DNA of 64,000 nt from Devosia sp. ZB163 (GCF_028613635.1 NZ_JAQRMY010000003.1:446787-510786), one strand, 5' to 3'; positions 55,077 to 64,000 are shown, counted from the stretch's first letter. Program-made: numbers and translations. The notes: generated from the sequence alone by a model not told the origin.

Positions 55077-56290
55077 TCTGCCGCCTCCGCGGGTGAGGTG
55101 TCCTCGATGCTTCCGGGCACTTCCCCCCTTGCGGGGGAGGCTGGGAGGGGGGAAGCGGCATGCTCGGAGTGTGGGGCTCCCCCCACCCCAGCCCTCCCCG
55201 CGGGGGGGAGGGTGCTGGCCGGTGCATCCGTCTCGTGCTCGGCGCGCATTTCGCGCAGCAGCCCGAGTTCGCCCTGGAAATCGACGTAGTGCGGCAGCTT
55301 CAGGTGTTCGACGAAGCCGGTCGACTGCACGTTGTCGGAGTGCGAGATGACGAATTCCTCGTCCTGCGCGGGATGGTTCACATCCTCGCCGAGCTCGCCG
55401 GCGCGCAGCGAGCGATCGACCAGCGACATCGCCATGGCCTTGCGCTCGGCCTGCCCGAACACGAGGCCGTAGCCGCGGGTGAACTGCGGCGGCACCTTGG
55501 CGTTGCCCTTGAACTTGTTGACCATCTGGCACTCGGTGACCCGGATGCGCCCGAGGTTCACGGCAAAGCCGAGTTCCGGGATATCCAGTTCGACTTCGAC
55601 CTCGCCGATGCGGATTTCGCCGACGAACGGGTGCGAGCGGCCATAGCCGCGCTGCGTCGAGTAGCCCAGCGCGAGGAGGAAGCCCTCGTCGCCGCGGGCC
55701 AGCGCCTGGAGACGCCGGTCGCGGTTGAGCGGGAACTCGAGGGGCTCGCGGGTGAGGTCGCCGATCTCGTCCTGCACCTCGGAGACGTCGGGCTCGATCA
55801 GGCCCTGGTGGTCGAGCAGGTCGGTGACCCGCGGTGCGGGCTCGTCGTCGCTGAGCCGGATGACCGCCTCATCGACATCGGCGCCCTCGGCAATGCTCGG
55901 ATCGAGCAGACGGTGCGTGTAGTCGAAGGTGGGGCCGAGCAGCTGGCCGCCCGGCAGGTCCTTGAACGTCGCCGAAACGCGCCGCTCGATCTTCATCGCG
56001 GCGGTGTCGATCGGCTTGGAGTAGCCGAAGCGCGGCAGCGTGGTGCGATAGGCGCGGACGAGGAAGATCGCCTCGATCAGGTCGCCGCGCGACTGGATGA
56101 TGGCGAGCGCCGCCAGCTCGCGGTCATAGAGCGAGCCCTCGCCCATGGCGCGATCGACCGCAAGGCCGAGCTGCTCGATGATCTGGTCGAGGCGCAGCGC
56201 CGGCACCGAACGATCGCCACGGCGGCGATCGGCAAGCAGCCGGTGGGCATTGGCAATGGCGGCCTCGCCGCCCTTTACGGCAACATACAT
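55073..56290 (-). CDS. phnI: C-P lyase core subunit PhnI (C-terminus extended by a repeat)
   Basis: 405 residues, against about 355-370 in well-known PhnI. The enzyme attaches phosphonate to the ribose of ATP with PhnG, PhnH and PhnL. The conserved body ends near residue 355 (P-H-Y-V-D-F-Q-G-E-L). The last ~45 residues are Pro/Gly/Ala-rich and are encoded by an inverted pair of GC-rich palindromic repeats at 55120-55210 read in frame, after which the frame continues to a stop that overlaps phnJ. Starts one base after phnH ends. Confidence 0.95.
   Translation of the reverse strand: MYVAVKGGEAAIANAHRLLADRRRGDRSVPALRLDQIIEQLGLAVDRAMGEGSLYDRELAALAIIQSRGDLIEAIFLVRAYRTTLPRFGYSKPIDTAAMKIERRVSATFKDLPGGQLLGPTFDYTHRLLDPSIAEGADVDEAVIRLSDDEPAPRVTDLLDHQGLIEPDVSEVQDEIGDLTREPLEFPLNRDRRLQALARGDEGFLLALGYSTQRGYGRSHPFVGEIRIGEVEVELDIPELGFAVNLGRIRVTECQMVNKFKGNAKVPPQFTRGYGLVFGQAERKAMAMSLVDRSLRAGELGEDVNHPAQDEEFVISHSDNVQSTGFVEHLKLPHYVDFQGELGLLREMRAEHETDAPASTLPPAGRAGVGGAPHSEHAASPLPASPARGEVPGSIEDTSPAEAAE
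55120..55210. repeat. Inverted pair of GC-rich palindromic repeats inside phnI
   Basis: Units about 55120-55154 and 55177-55210, opposite orientation, same C-run/G-run design as the intergenic copies. Encodes PhnI residues about 361-391 without a stop. Confidence 0.8.
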
Positions 56291-56291
56291 A

Positions 56292-56882
56292 TCAGGCCTC
56301 CGAAATGCGGGTGGTGCGGGGCAGACCGACGACCGTGCCAGCGCGGACGAGCAAGAGGTCGACGCCGCGCGGGAAGCGGGCGCGGTTCTCCGCCCACTGG
56401 TCGATGAAGTCGCCGCCGGGGAGGGGCAGCTCGGTGGTGAGCTGGTCCTTGATGCCTGGCCCCTTCAGCGTGACGGCACGCGGGGCGGCAGCGGCGGCGA
56501 GCACCACGGTGGTCGAACGGTCGGGGTACTCGTCGGTGCCCTGGCCGAAGCAGTCGAGGCTGGGGAGCAGAGCGACATCGCTGACCAGTGCGAACGCCGC
56601 CGCGCCGATATCTGCGGTGACCGGGGCGCCGCAGTGGAACGCCAGCCACAAGGTCACCGCCTCGTTCGCAGCGAGCACCGGATCGAGCCAAACCAGCGTG
56701 TCGTGATCGCAGAGCGTCAGCGCAACGGCGCCGAGTTCGGGCGTCAGCGGCGCCGGCGGCGCGGCATCGGACGCGATCGACTGCACCGTGCCGGGACGGG
56801 CCAGCGCATCCATCACGGCGCGGAAGACGTTCTGCGCGCCCAGCACCAGATCGGCGAAGCCGCCTTCGATTGTCGTGTCCAT
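56292..56882 (-). CDS. phnH: C-P lyase core subunit PhnH
   Basis: 196 residues from ATG 56882, which shares its first bases with the phnG stop (TGATG); a TTG codon just before is unlikely to be the start. F-x-x-V-M-D-A-L-A-R-P-G near residues 20-31 is the PhnH signature. PhnH is a dimeric PLP-transferase-like fold protein in the PhnGHIJ core, without its own cofactor. Confidence 0.94.
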   Translation of the reverse strand: MDTTIEGGFADLVLGAQNVFRAVMDALARPGTVQSIASDAAPPAPLTPELGAVALTLCDHDTLVWLDPVLAANEAVTLWLAFHCGAPVTADIGAAAFALVSDVALLPSLDCFGQGTDEYPDRSTTVVLAAAAAPRAVTLKGPGIKDQLTTELPLPGGDFIDQWAENRARFPRGVDLLLVRAGTVVGLPRTTRISEA

Positions 56883-57331
56883 CAATCGTCTCCGCGGACC
56901 ATGGTGAAGAAGTCGACCTTGGTGGCCGCCGTCTCGTCGCGGAGCCTGGCATCGGCCGCGGCCTGCTCTTCGCGCAGCGGCTTCAGCACCAGCGTTTCGA
57001 CCGCTTCGGCGTCACGCTGCAGCAGCGCATCGAACAGCGCCGACTGCACCGCCTTGTCGCCGTCGCGGCCGAGGCAATAGGCGTGCCCGACTTCGCCGGT
57101 TTCGAGCCGCACCGTGGCGCGGGTCACCGTCGCTTCGCCGAGGTTGAAGGCGTTGCCGCCGCCACCGGCGCGGCCGCGTACCATGACCAGCCCGGTCTCG
57201 GGACCACGCACCTTGTGATACGCGGGCTTGTCGGACCAGGCGGCCCAGAGCTCGCCGAGCCGCTTCGGCGTGGCGTGACTCAACACCGCCATCGCCTCCT
57301 GCCGGGGGGTGTTCGCAGGCAGTTCGGACAT
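56882..57331 (-). CDS. phnG: C-P lyase core subunit PhnG
   Basis: 149 residues from ATG 57331 (GAAGAGG upstream). Typical PhnG features: R-Q-E-A-M-A-V-L near residue 10, a G-G-G-G-N-A-F-N-L-G-E loop and a G-R-D-G-D-K-A stretch near 95. First gene of the minus-strand operon and part of the core hexa-/octamer. Promoter region shared with divergent phnF. Confidence 0.94.
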   Translation of the reverse strand: MSELPANTPRQEAMAVLSHATPKRLGELWAAWSDKPAYHKVRGPETGLVMVRGRAGGGGNAFNLGEATVTRATVRLETGEVGHAYCLGRDGDKAVQSALFDALLQRDAEAVETLVLKPLREEQAAADARLRDETAATKVDFFTMVRGDD

Positions 57332-57346
57332 TGCCTCTTCGCTCCA

Positions 57347-57370
57347 ACTTGTATAGTAAAATAGACAAGT
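57347..57370. promoter_or_regulatory. Operator-like inverted repeat between phnG and phnF
   Basis: ACTTGT (57347-57352) and ACAAGT (57365-57370) with 12 bases between, and TATAG/ATAGA steps inside, in the AT-rich 82-bp divergent region. The T-A-rich centre and spacing suit a HutC-type GntR repressor dimer such as PhnF. Confidence 0.6.
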
Positions 57371-57413
57371 AATGTCGTTTCGCCCCGCTATAGGCCGACC
57401 GTGTGAAGATGCA

Positions 57414-58151
57414 ATGACAATCTTGAGCCGTACCGAGATCGAACCCGCCGGAGGGGTGGCGCTGTGGCGCCAGATCGCCGACGCCATCCGTCTCGACATC
57501 GTGGGCGGCAAGCTCGAGAGCGGCGATCGGCTCGATGGCGAGCTGCCGCTGGCCGAGCGCTTCGGGGTCAACCGGCACACGGTGCGGCGGGCCATCGCGG
57601 TGCTGGTGGAGGAGGGGGTGCTGCGGGCCGAGCATGGTCGCGGCACGTTCGTCGCCGAGGCGCGGCGGCTGAGCTATCCCATCGGGCGGCGCACGCGCTT
57701 TTCGGAAGGGCTTGCCGGGCAGGTGCGGGAGCGGCGCGGACAGCTGCTGTCGAGCCGGATCGAGCGGGCGAGCGCACGGCTGGCGGCAGCGCTGCAGGTG
57801 AAGCCGGGAACGCGGCTACTCCGGCAGGAGACGATCTCGTTCGCCGACGGGCGGCCGCTGGCGCGTGCTACCGGTTGGTTGCCGGAGGCGCGGTTCAGCG
57901 GGTTCGATGCGGCCTATCTCGAGGCGGGATCGGTGACGCTGGCGCTCAGGCGCTATGGCATCGAGGACTACTCGCGCGGCTCGACGCGGATTTCGGCGCG
58001 GCATGCGACGCTCGACGAGGCGCAGGCGCTGAAGCTGGCGCCGGGCTCGGTCGTGCTCGTTTCAGATGCGGTGGACCTCGACATGGATGGCACGCCCATC
58101 CACGCGATGCTGACGCGGTTTCCGGCCGATCGGCTGGAGCTGGTGGTGTAG
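57414..58151 (+). CDS. phnF: GntR/HutC-family regulator of phosphonate use
   Basis: 245 residues from ATG 57414; ATG 57372 would place coding sequence almost on the operator and is less likely. N-terminal winged helix (about 15-80, A-E-R-F-G-V-N-R-H-T-V-R-R-A) and C-terminal UTRA ligand-binding domain (about 100-240). Divergent from phnG. In mycobacteria and proteobacteria PhnF represses phosphonate or phosphate uptake genes, so autoregulation and control of phnG-E is expected. Confidence 0.92.
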   Translation: MTILSRTEIEPAGGVALWRQIADAIRLDIVGGKLESGDRLDGELPLAERFGVNRHTVRRAIAVLVEEGVLRAEHGRGTFVAEARRLSYPIGRRTRFSEGLAGQVRERRGQLLSSRIERASARLAAALQVKPGTRLLRQETISFADGRPLARATGWLPEARFSGFDAAYLEAGSVTLALRRYGIEDYSRGSTRISARHATLDEAQALKLAPGSVVLVSDAVDLDMDGTPIHAMLTRFPADRLELVV

Positions 58152-58174
58152 CCGGCCGCCGTTCGGCAGCCGGC
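58151..58174. terminator. Hairpin between convergent phnF and ilvD
   Basis: GCCGGC at both ends with an internal stem, in the 33-bp gap between the two stops. GC-rich, no U-run; probably a shared terminator. Confidence 0.4.
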
Positions 58175-58184
58175 CAGCCGGGTA

Positions 58185-60026
58185 TCAGTCGAGGCGCGAC
58201 AGGTCGCGCACGGCGCCCCTGGCGGCGCTGGTGGCGAAGGCGGCGTAGGCCTTGAGCGCGGTCGAGACGTTGCGCTTGCGCGGCTGGGCCGGCTTCCAGC
58301 CGAGCTTGTCCTGCTCGGCGCGGCGCGCGGCGAGCTCGGCGTCGGAGATCTTGAGGTTGATGGTGCGGCCGGGGATGTCGATCTCGATGATGTCGCCTTC
58401 GCGCACGAGGCCGATGGTGCCGCCCTCGGCCGCCTCGGGCGAGACGTGGCCGATCGAGAGACCCGAGGTGCCGCCCGAGAAGCGGCCGTCGGTCAGGAGG
58501 GCGCAGGCTTTGCCGAGGCCCTTCGACTTGAGGTAGCTCGTCGGGTAGAGCATTTCCTGCATGCCGGGGCCGCCGCGTGGGCCCTCGTAGCGGATCACCA
58601 CGACATCGCCGGCCTTGATCTCGTTGGAGAGGATGGCCTTGACGGTAGCATCCTGGCTCTCGAACACGCGGGCGGGGCCGGTGAACTTGAGGATCGACTC
58701 GTCGACGCCGGCGGTCTTCACGATGCAGCCGTCGAGCGCGACGTTGCCCTTGAGCACGGCGAGGCCGCCATCGCGCGAGAAGGCATGCTCGGTGCTGCGG
58801 ATGACGCCGTTGGCGCGGTCGAGGTCGAGATCCTTCCAGCGGGCGCTCTGGCTGAAGGCCTCGGTGGTGCGGACGCCCCCGGGGGCAGCCATGAAGAAGT
58901 TGCGCACGCCATCGGAGTTGGTGCGGGAAATGTCCCAGCGGTCGAGGGCATCGCCGAGGGTGGCGGCGTGGACGGTCGGCTCGCCGCGGTTGATGAGACC
59001 GCCACGATCGAGCTGGCCGAGGATGGACATGATGCCGCCGGCGCGGTGCACGTCTTCCATGTGCACGTCCGACTTGGCCGGGGCGACCTTGCAGAGCACA
59101 GGCACCTTGCGGCTCAGCGCGTCGATGTCGTCCATGGTGAAGTCGATCTCGCCTTCGGCGGCGGCGGCGAGGATGTGGAGCACGGTGTTGGTCGAGCCGC
59201 CCATGGCGATATCGAGCGCCATGGCGTTCTCGAAGGCGGCCTTGGTGGCGATTGAGCGCGGCAGGACCGAGGCGTCATCCTGCTCGTAGTAGCGGCGCGC
59301 GAGATCGACGATCAGGTGGCCGGCTTCCTGGAACAGGCGCTTGCGGTCGGAGTGGGTGGCGAGCGTCGAGCCGTTGCCCGGGAGCGACAGGCCGAGCGCC
59401 TCGGTGAGGCAGTTCATCGAATTGGCGGTGAACATGCCCGAGCACGAGCCGCAGGTCGGACAGGCGGCTTCCTCGATGGCCTTGAGGTCGCTGTCGGAGA
59501 TCTTGTCGTCGGCGGCGGCGACCATGGCGTCGACGAGGTCGAGCGCCTGGAGTTGGCCGGCGAGCACGACCTTGCCCGCTTCCATCGGGCCGCCGGAGAC
59601 GAAGACCACGGGGATGTTGATGCGGAGCGCCGCCATCAGCATGCCGGGGGTGATCTTGTCGCAGTTGGAGATGCAGACCATGGCGTCGGCGCAGTGGGCG
59701 TTGACCATGTACTCGACGCTGTCGGCGATGAGCTCGCGCGAGGGCAGGGAATAGAGCATTCCGTCATGGCCCATGGCGATGCCGTCATCGACGGCGATGG
59801 TGTTGAATTCCTTGGCGACGCCGCCGGCTGCCTCGATCTCGCGCGCGACGAGCTGGCCGAGATCCTTGAGGTGCACGTGGCCGGGAACGAACTGGGTGAA
59901 CGAGTTGACCACGGCGATGATCGGCTTGCCGAAATCGCTGTCCTTCATGCCCGTGGCGCGCCATAGGCCGCGGGCACCTGCCATGTTGCGGCCGTGGGTG
60001 GTGGTGCGGGAACGGTACTGGGGCAT
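58185..60026 (-). CDS. ilvD: Dihydroxy-acid dehydratase
   Basis: 613 residues from ATG 60026 (GAGGAAA upstream, and the standard M-P[12 protein letters not shown] opening). Third step of branched-chain amino acid synthesis: dehydrates 2,3-dihydroxy-isovalerate/3-methylvalerate. Cysteines for the Fe-S cluster are in S-N-C-D-K near residue 122 and C-P-T-C-G-S-C-S-G near 195. Full length for the family. Divergent from the MATE gene. Confidence 0.96.
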   Translation of the reverse strand: MPQYRSRTTTHGRNMAGARGLWRATGMKDSDFGKPIIAVVNSFTQFVPGHVHLKDLGQLVAREIEAAGGVAKEFNTIAVDDGIAMGHDGMLYSLPSRELIADSVEYMVNAHCADAMVCISNCDKITPGMLMAALRINIPVVFVSGGPMEAGKVVLAGQLQALDLVDAMVAAADDKISDSDLKAIEEAACPTCGSCSGMFTANSMNCLTEALGLSLPGNGSTLATHSDRKRLFQEAGHLIVDLARRYYEQDDASVLPRSIATKAAFENAMALDIAMGGSTNTVLHILAAAAEGEIDFTMDDIDALSRKVPVLCKVAPAKSDVHMEDVHRAGGIMSILGQLDRGGLINRGEPTVHAATLGDALDRWDISRTNSDGVRNFFMAAPGGVRTTEAFSQSARWKDLDLDRANGVIRSTEHAFSRDGGLAVLKGNVALDGCIVKTAGVDESILKFTGPARVFESQDATVKAILSNEIKAGDVVVIRYEGPRGGPGMQEMLYPTSYLKSKGLGKACALLTDGRFSGGTSGLSIGHVSPEAAEGGTIGLVREGDIIEIDIPGRTINLKISDAELAARRAEQDKLGWKPAQPRKRNVSTALKAYAAFATSAARGAVRDLSRLD

Positions 60027-60265
60027 GAGCTGATTTCCTCGTCGGACGTCACACTGCCATTCCACAACCGATATGGAACTGCAAGGCGACCTGAGGCCGA
60101 TGCGTCCACTCGGTGGTCAGGTCTGGGGTCGCGGCGACAGCGGCCTGGCGTCGCCGCTCTGGCCAACAGCGCGAAACCTGGTTCGGGCTTTCGCGAAATG
60201 CGCTATGTGCCTCGGCACAACACCCGCATGACTCGACTGGTCATGGGCAATCCTTCGGAACCACC

Positions 60266-61627
60266 TTGAGCCGACCCAGCTATCCATTCGAGGTCAAGTC
60301 TCGCGACATCTGGCGCATCGCGCTGCCGGCCTCCGTTGCCTTCATCACCGAGCCGCTGGCCGGGCTGAATGACATCACGGTCATCGGGCGGCTGGGCGAT
60401 GCGGCGCTGCTGGGCGGGCTCGTCCTCGGCGCGCTGGCCTTCGATTTCATCTTCTCGATGGCCTATTTCCTCAGGACGGGGACGGCGGGGCTCACGGCGC
60501 AATCGATCGGCTCCCGCGACCCGCAGGATGGACTGATCCATCTCAGCCGGGCGGTGGTGGCCTCGCTGATCATCGGCCTCGCCATGATCATCCTCAGCGG
60601 GCCGCTCCTTTACGTCGCGGGGTTGGCGCTGGCTCCGCCCACGCCGGGGGTGGCCGACGCGATGGCGGCCTATTTCCACGTGCGCATCTGGTCGGCGCCG
60701 TTCTCGCTGATCAACTACGCCCTGCTCGGGTGGTACTACGGCCGCGGCAATGCCCGCACCGGCATGATGCTGCAGTTCATCATCCACCTCGTCGACATCT
60801 TCCTGTCGGTCTACTTTGTCTATGGCCTCGGCTGGGGCATTTTCGGCGCGGCCCTGGGCACGGTGCTGGGGCAGGTGGTCGCTGCCTTGGTGGGCCTCGT
60901 GCTCGTGGTCCGGCACTTTGGCGGACTGCGCAGGCTCGCGCCCCTTATCCACCCGACCGAACTCTTCGATCCGACGGGACTCCGCCGCATGATCGGTCTC
61001 TCGCGCGACCTGATGCTGCGTTCGATGGCGCTGATGGGCACCTACCTGATCTTCGCCGCGCAGGGATCGCGCATGGGCGAGATCGCCCTGTCGGCCAACG
61101 CCATCCTGCTCAACCTGCTGATGATCTCGGGGTATTTCCTCGATGGCATGGCCCAGGCTGCGGAGGCGCTCTGCGGCAAGGCGGTCGGCGCAAACTACCG
61201 GCCGGCCTACGAGCGCGCCTATGCCCTCTCCATGCGATGGGGACTGGCTGTGTCGGCCGGCCTCGCGGCATTCTGGCTGCTGGGCGGACCGTTCGTGGTC
61301 GACTTCATGACCACGAGCGAGCCGGTGCGGGCATATGCACGGGAGTTCCTGTGGCTCGCGGCCCTGTGCTCGCTGACCGGCATGCCGGCCTTCGTCTACG
61401 ACGGGATACTGGTCGGCTCGACGCTCAACATCACCATGCGCAACGGCATGATCGTGGCGCTGCTCGCGTTCCTCATCGGGATCTTCGCGTTCCAGCCGCT
61501 TGCCGGAAACATCGGCCTGTGGCTGGCGATACACGTCTTCTATCTCGCCCGCGCCGCCTATTACTGGCAGGCGCTCGATCGCAGGAAGCCGTCGCTGTTC
61601 TCCCAGCCATCAGCCGCCGGCAGCTGA
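60266..61627 (+). CDS. MATE family efflux transporter (DinF-like)
   Basis: 453 residues if TTG 60266 is the start, which fits the family length; the open frame extends back to 60113 but those codons read like non-coding sequence. Twelve membrane segments, L-P-A-S near residue 19 and the two-fold repeated MATE layout. DinF-like members export organic cations or toxins using sodium or proton gradients. Start is uncertain because the ribosome-binding site is weak. Confidence 0.85.
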   Translation: MSRPSYPFEVKSRDIWRIALPASVAFITEPLAGLNDITVIGRLGDAALLGGLVLGALAFDFIFSMAYFLRTGTAGLTAQSIGSRDPQDGLIHLSRAVVASLIIGLAMIILSGPLLYVAGLALAPPTPGVADAMAAYFHVRIWSAPFSLINYALLGWYYGRGNARTGMMLQFIIHLVDIFLSVYFVYGLGWGIFGAALGTVLGQVVAALVGLVLVVRHFGGLRRLAPLIHPTELFDPTGLRRMIGLSRDLMLRSMALMGTYLIFAAQGSRMGEIALSANAILLNLLMISGYFLDGMAQAAEALCGKAVGANYRPAYERAYALSMRWGLAVSAGLAAFWLLGGPFVVDFMTTSEPVRAYAREFLWLAALCSLTGMPAFVYDGILVGSTLNITMRNGMIVALLAFLIGIFAFQPLAGNIGLWLAIHVFYLARAAYYWQALDRRKPSLFSQPSAAGS

Positions 61628-61846
61628 TCGATCGAGGCCGGGTGTTGGCGCACCCTGCGCGCCCAATGACCGGGTCAGCAGCAGGCCGGCGAGGAAGGTT
61701 GGCAGCGCGGCAGCCAGGCTCCCAAGGCGAGCGCCTGGAAGAAGAGCGACGACATGATAAGGTGTTGCGGCTTAATCATTTTTTCGCGGTTGCCTGCCTC
61801 GCTGCGTTCGGCCACTGTGGCGGGCGAACGAGGGGAAGCGATCGAA

Positions 61847-62872
61847 ATGACAAGGCTGGGTGAGGCACGTTCGCTGGTCTGGCAGCATGGCGTGGTCAGC
61901 GTCGAAAGCCTGGGTGGCATGATCGGGCCGACGCTGTTCGTGCTCGATGGCGGCAGGCAGGTGGCGCCGTTCCAGGTCGCGCCCTGGGCCACCGAGACGG
62001 TGGACGCCGAGGTCCCGGGAATCCTCAAGCGGCTGCGGGGTGAGTGGCCCTGCGTGCCCTTCGGATCGGACGCCGATCGTGCGCCGGCCGGCGGGTGGCC
62101 GGGGTCCGTGGCGGCGCCGACAGTCGATCCGTTCCCGCATGGCTATTCGTCCAACCACGCGTGGCGCTTCGAGGCAGGGGAGGCGGGCAGCATCGTACTC
62201 GCCATCGACTATCCGGAGGACCATCCGGTGCGGGGCTTGAAGCGGACCGTGACGCCGGACCCAAATGCGAGCGCGATGGATTTCGAGCTCGAGATCGACG
62301 TGCGGCGCGATTGCACGCTGCCGATGGGCCTCCACCCGTCGTTCCGGTTGCCGGCGAAGGCGGGGGCGATGCGGATCGAGGTCGGTTCCGAGGTCGCGGG
62401 GATGACGTTCCCGGGGCCGGTCGATGCGTCCTCGATCTTCAGGCAGGGGGAACTGCTCGAGCCGTGGCACGATGTGCCGCTGCTCGCCGGCGGGCGGCTC
62501 GATGTGCGGCAGGTGCCGTTGCCCCAGGCGACCGAGGAAGTGCTGCAACTGCTCGAGATGCCGGGCAGGGCCGCTCTGTGGAACACGGCGGAGGGCTATC
62601 GCGTCAAGCTGGCGTGGGAGGCCGAGCACTTTCCGAGTGCGCTGTTGTGGTTTTCCAACCGGGGGCGGCAGTTCGCGCCCTGGAACGGGCGGCACCTGGC
62701 GCTGGGGCTCGAGCCGGTCTGTTCGGCGTTCGACCTGGGCCAGCAGGTTTCGTCGGCCGACAACCCGATCTCGCGACGGGGGACGCCGACGGCGCGGACG
62801 TTCCGCGCCGGTGAGCGGTTCGTGACCCAGTACCGGATCGAGGTGGAGGCGGCGGAGATCGAGCAGGGTTGA
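61847..62872 (+). CDS. Aldose 1-epimerase-like protein
   Basis: 341 residues from ATG 61847 (AGGGGAAG upstream). Galactose mutarotase-like beta-sandwich: H-P-S-F-R near residue 165 and L-G-L-E-P-V near 288 are family elements. The canonical His/Glu catalytic pair cannot be assigned with confidence, so it may bind or interconvert sugars rather than act as a classic GalM. Follows the MATE gene with a 219-bp gap in which I see no gene. Confidence 0.72.
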   Translation: MTRLGEARSLVWQHGVVSVESLGGMIGPTLFVLDGGRQVAPFQVAPWATETVDAEVPGILKRLRGEWPCVPFGSDADRAPAGGWPGSVAAPTVDPFPHGYSSNHAWRFEAGEAGSIVLAIDYPEDHPVRGLKRTVTPDPNASAMDFELEIDVRRDCTLPMGLHPSFRLPAKAGAMRIEVGSEVAGMTFPGPVDASSIFRQGELLEPWHDVPLLAGGRLDVRQVPLPQATEEVLQLLEMPGRAALWNTAEGYRVKLAWEAEHFPSALLWFSNRGRQFAPWNGRHLALGLEPVCSAFDLGQQVSSADNPISRRGTPTARTFRAGERFVTQYRIEVEAAEIEQG

Positions 62873-62875
62873 ACT

Positions 62876-62980
62876 GCCCCTCACCCCGGCCCTCTCCCTA
62901 GCGGGGAGAGGGGGCGATGGGGCAGCGGTCGTGCGGTGAGCGTCCCCTCTCCCCAATGGGGAGAGGGTCAGGGTGAGGGC
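62876..62980. repeat. Inverted pair of GC-rich palindromic repeats
   Basis: Units about 62876-62912 and 62944-62980: the left reads CCCCTCACCCCGGCCCTCTC, the right is its near-complement in reverse. Lies between convergent genes, where it may serve as a terminator. Confidence 0.85.
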
Positions 62981-62993
62981 TGCCTGCTCGTGG

Positions 62994-64000
62994 TCAGTTC
63001 GCGAACCGTACGAGGACCGTGCGGATCTCGAGCGGGGCGAGGTCGACGCTCAGCGTCTTGCCGTCGAGCTTGAGGGCCTGGCCCGGGTGCTCGATGGGGT
63101 CGGCGCTGCGGGCGGCGGCAGGCCGGCCGGTGAAGGTCACCGTCTGGGACTGCCTGTCACCCGAGAGGTTCTGCAGGCGCAGCACCACCCAGCCGTCATC
63201 CTCGCCCGGCTTGGTGGTCACCAGCACGGGGGCCTTGCCGGTCGAGAGGTAGCTGTCCGAGCGCTTGCCGGTCGGGGCGATGTCACGCATGGCGACCGGC
63301 GGAACGGCGACTTCGGCGGCGAACTTGGCCGATGCGGCGGCGTCAGTCGGGCCCTTGCCGGTGGTCAGGCGATAGCGCAGCGGGATGCGTCCGCTCTGGG
63401 CCGACTTGAAGTTGACCAGCCAGTGGTTGTTGAGCGCCCAGCTCATGATGGTCGGGCCCTCGGGCTGGAGCGTGCGGTTCCACTTGCCGGTGGTGATGCC
63501 ACCCAGGTGGGCGAGCGGCGTATCGAGCGGAACGACGGTGACGTTGCGATCGCCGTCGCTCACCGAGGCCCAGCGGCCGAGCGGATACCAGTCCTTGGCG
63601 GCGCCATCGAGCTGGTCCTTGTTGGGCACGGAGGGCACGCCGTTGAGATCGAGCAGGAAGTCGGCGCGCTTCAAGTTGAACGGGAAGGCGATGAACACCG
63701 CCTCGGCCTCCGGATGCTCGAGCTTGTCGATGCTCCAGTCGACGACGACGCATTTGGTATCGGCATCGAGGGCATAGACGACGGTCGCGGCCGAGACGCC
63801 GGGGGCTTCGATGCGGACGGTGATCGAGGCGCGGCCTTCGTAGATGCTGGCATCCTCGAGCGTCACGCTGCTGGCGGTTTCGCGCCGCCACGGCGTGTCC
63901 TTGTGGCCGGTGAAGAACTCCGGCTTGTCGAAGCTGATGTCGGCGATGGCCAGCCGGTCGTCGGGCGAGTCCACGGTCTCGTAGACATACTCGCCGGGGC
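62994..64000 (-). CDS. GH38-related glycosidase, C-terminal fragment (5' end outside window)
   Basis: The frame is open to the window edge, so only the last ~335 residues are seen. They form a beta-rich domain with D-x-K-x-V-V-V-D-W and a terminal L-A-P-L-E-I-R-T-V-L-V-R-F strand, like the C-terminal domains of GH38 alpha-mannosidases and related large glycosidases. No catalytic residues are in view, so the family call is tentative. It lies beside the aldose-epimerase-like gene, which it converges on. Confidence 0.55.
   Translation of the reverse strand, partial: PGEYVYETVDSPDDRLAIADISFDKPEFFTGHKDTPWRRETASSVTLEDASIYEGRASITVRIEAPGVSAATVVYALDADTKCVVVDWSIDKLEHPEAEAVFIAFPFNLKRADFLLDLNGVPSVPNKDQLDGAAKDWYPLGRWASVSDGDRNVTVVPLDTPLAHLGGITTGKWNRTLQPEGPTIMSWALNNHWLVNFKSAQSGRIPLRYRLTTGKGPTDAAASAKFAAEVAVPPVAMRDIAPTGKRSDSYLSTGKAPVLVTTKPGEDDGWVVLRLQNLSGDRQSQTVTFTGRPAAARSADPIEHPGQALKLDGKTLSVDLAPLEIRTVLVRFAN

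Noticed and set aside
59994-60269. 91-aa plus-strand ORF between ilvD and the MATE gene
   Set aside because: It overlaps the ilvD start antisense and the MATE start in another frame, with no domain or ribosome-binding site.
61628-61846. Possible small membrane peptide on the minus strand near 61650-61760
   Set aside because: The hydrophobic frame has no usable start codon and the ATG frame stops after 26 codons.

Overview
The window looks like a high-GC (roughly two thirds G+C by eye) chromosome segment of an alphaproteobacterium, probably order Hyphomicrobiales and possibly Devosiaceae. The basis is gene content, domain architectures, start-codon habits and a complete phnGHIJKL block; no 16S gene is present, so the placement is inference. 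Both ends cut through genes: an alpha-2-macroglobulin on the left and a GH38-related glycosidase on the right.

Layout. (1) 1-5.5 kb: thioester alpha-2-macroglobulin plus penicillin-binding protein 1C, a periplasmic defence/peptidoglycan repair pair. (2) 5.6-15.8 kb: a plus-strand sulfatase cassette with two tandem CTAGR-type sulfatases, a HAD hydrolase, a small exported protein, a CSPTR-type arylsulfatase with a C-terminal lectin-like domain, a BASS-like transporter, a DUF202 membrane protein with nine exact R-T heptads, and a formylglycine-generating enzyme (FGE) with both catalytic cysteines. None of the sulfatases nor the FGE has a signal peptide, so sulfate-ester cleavage appears to be cytoplasmic. 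(3) 15.8-19.1 kb: sparse, partly AT-rich DNA with several very small membrane or secreted proteins. (4) 19.1-29.6 kb: Crp/Fnr regulator, glucose/sorbosone dehydrogenase-cytochrome c fusion, an SDR-type dehydrogenase next to mannonate dehydratase, and a Dpp/Opp-type ABC importer. (5) 30.3-42.4 kb: a CUT1 sugar importer, GH2 glycosidase and LacI regulator with two operator-like palindromes, a membrane acyltransferase-like protein, a secreted GH43 arabinanase-like enzyme and a Tat-exported lytic transglycosylase. (6) 42.5-46.6 kb: GGDEF/EAL protein, aldo/keto reductase and a sugar lactonase-type amidohydrolase. (7) 46.7-58.2 kb: C-P lyase operon phnGHIJKL, hexapeptide transferase, ExoD, phnC, phnD and two phnE genes, with divergent phnF. 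phnM and phnN are not in the window. (8) 58.2-64 kb: ilvD, a MATE transporter, an aldose-epimerase-like protein and the GH38-like fragment.

As a whole the segment describes a scavenger of plant or soil polymers: it imports oligosaccharides, opens uronates and deoxy-sugars, and recovers sulfur from sulfate esters and phosphorus from phosphonates. A family of GC-rich palindromic repeats is scattered through it at six loci and at three of them has become part of coding sequence (PbpC N-terminus, PhnI C-terminus, and the acyltransferase stop). The DUF202 heptad expansion inside the sulfatase/FGE cassette is the most unusual protein feature.
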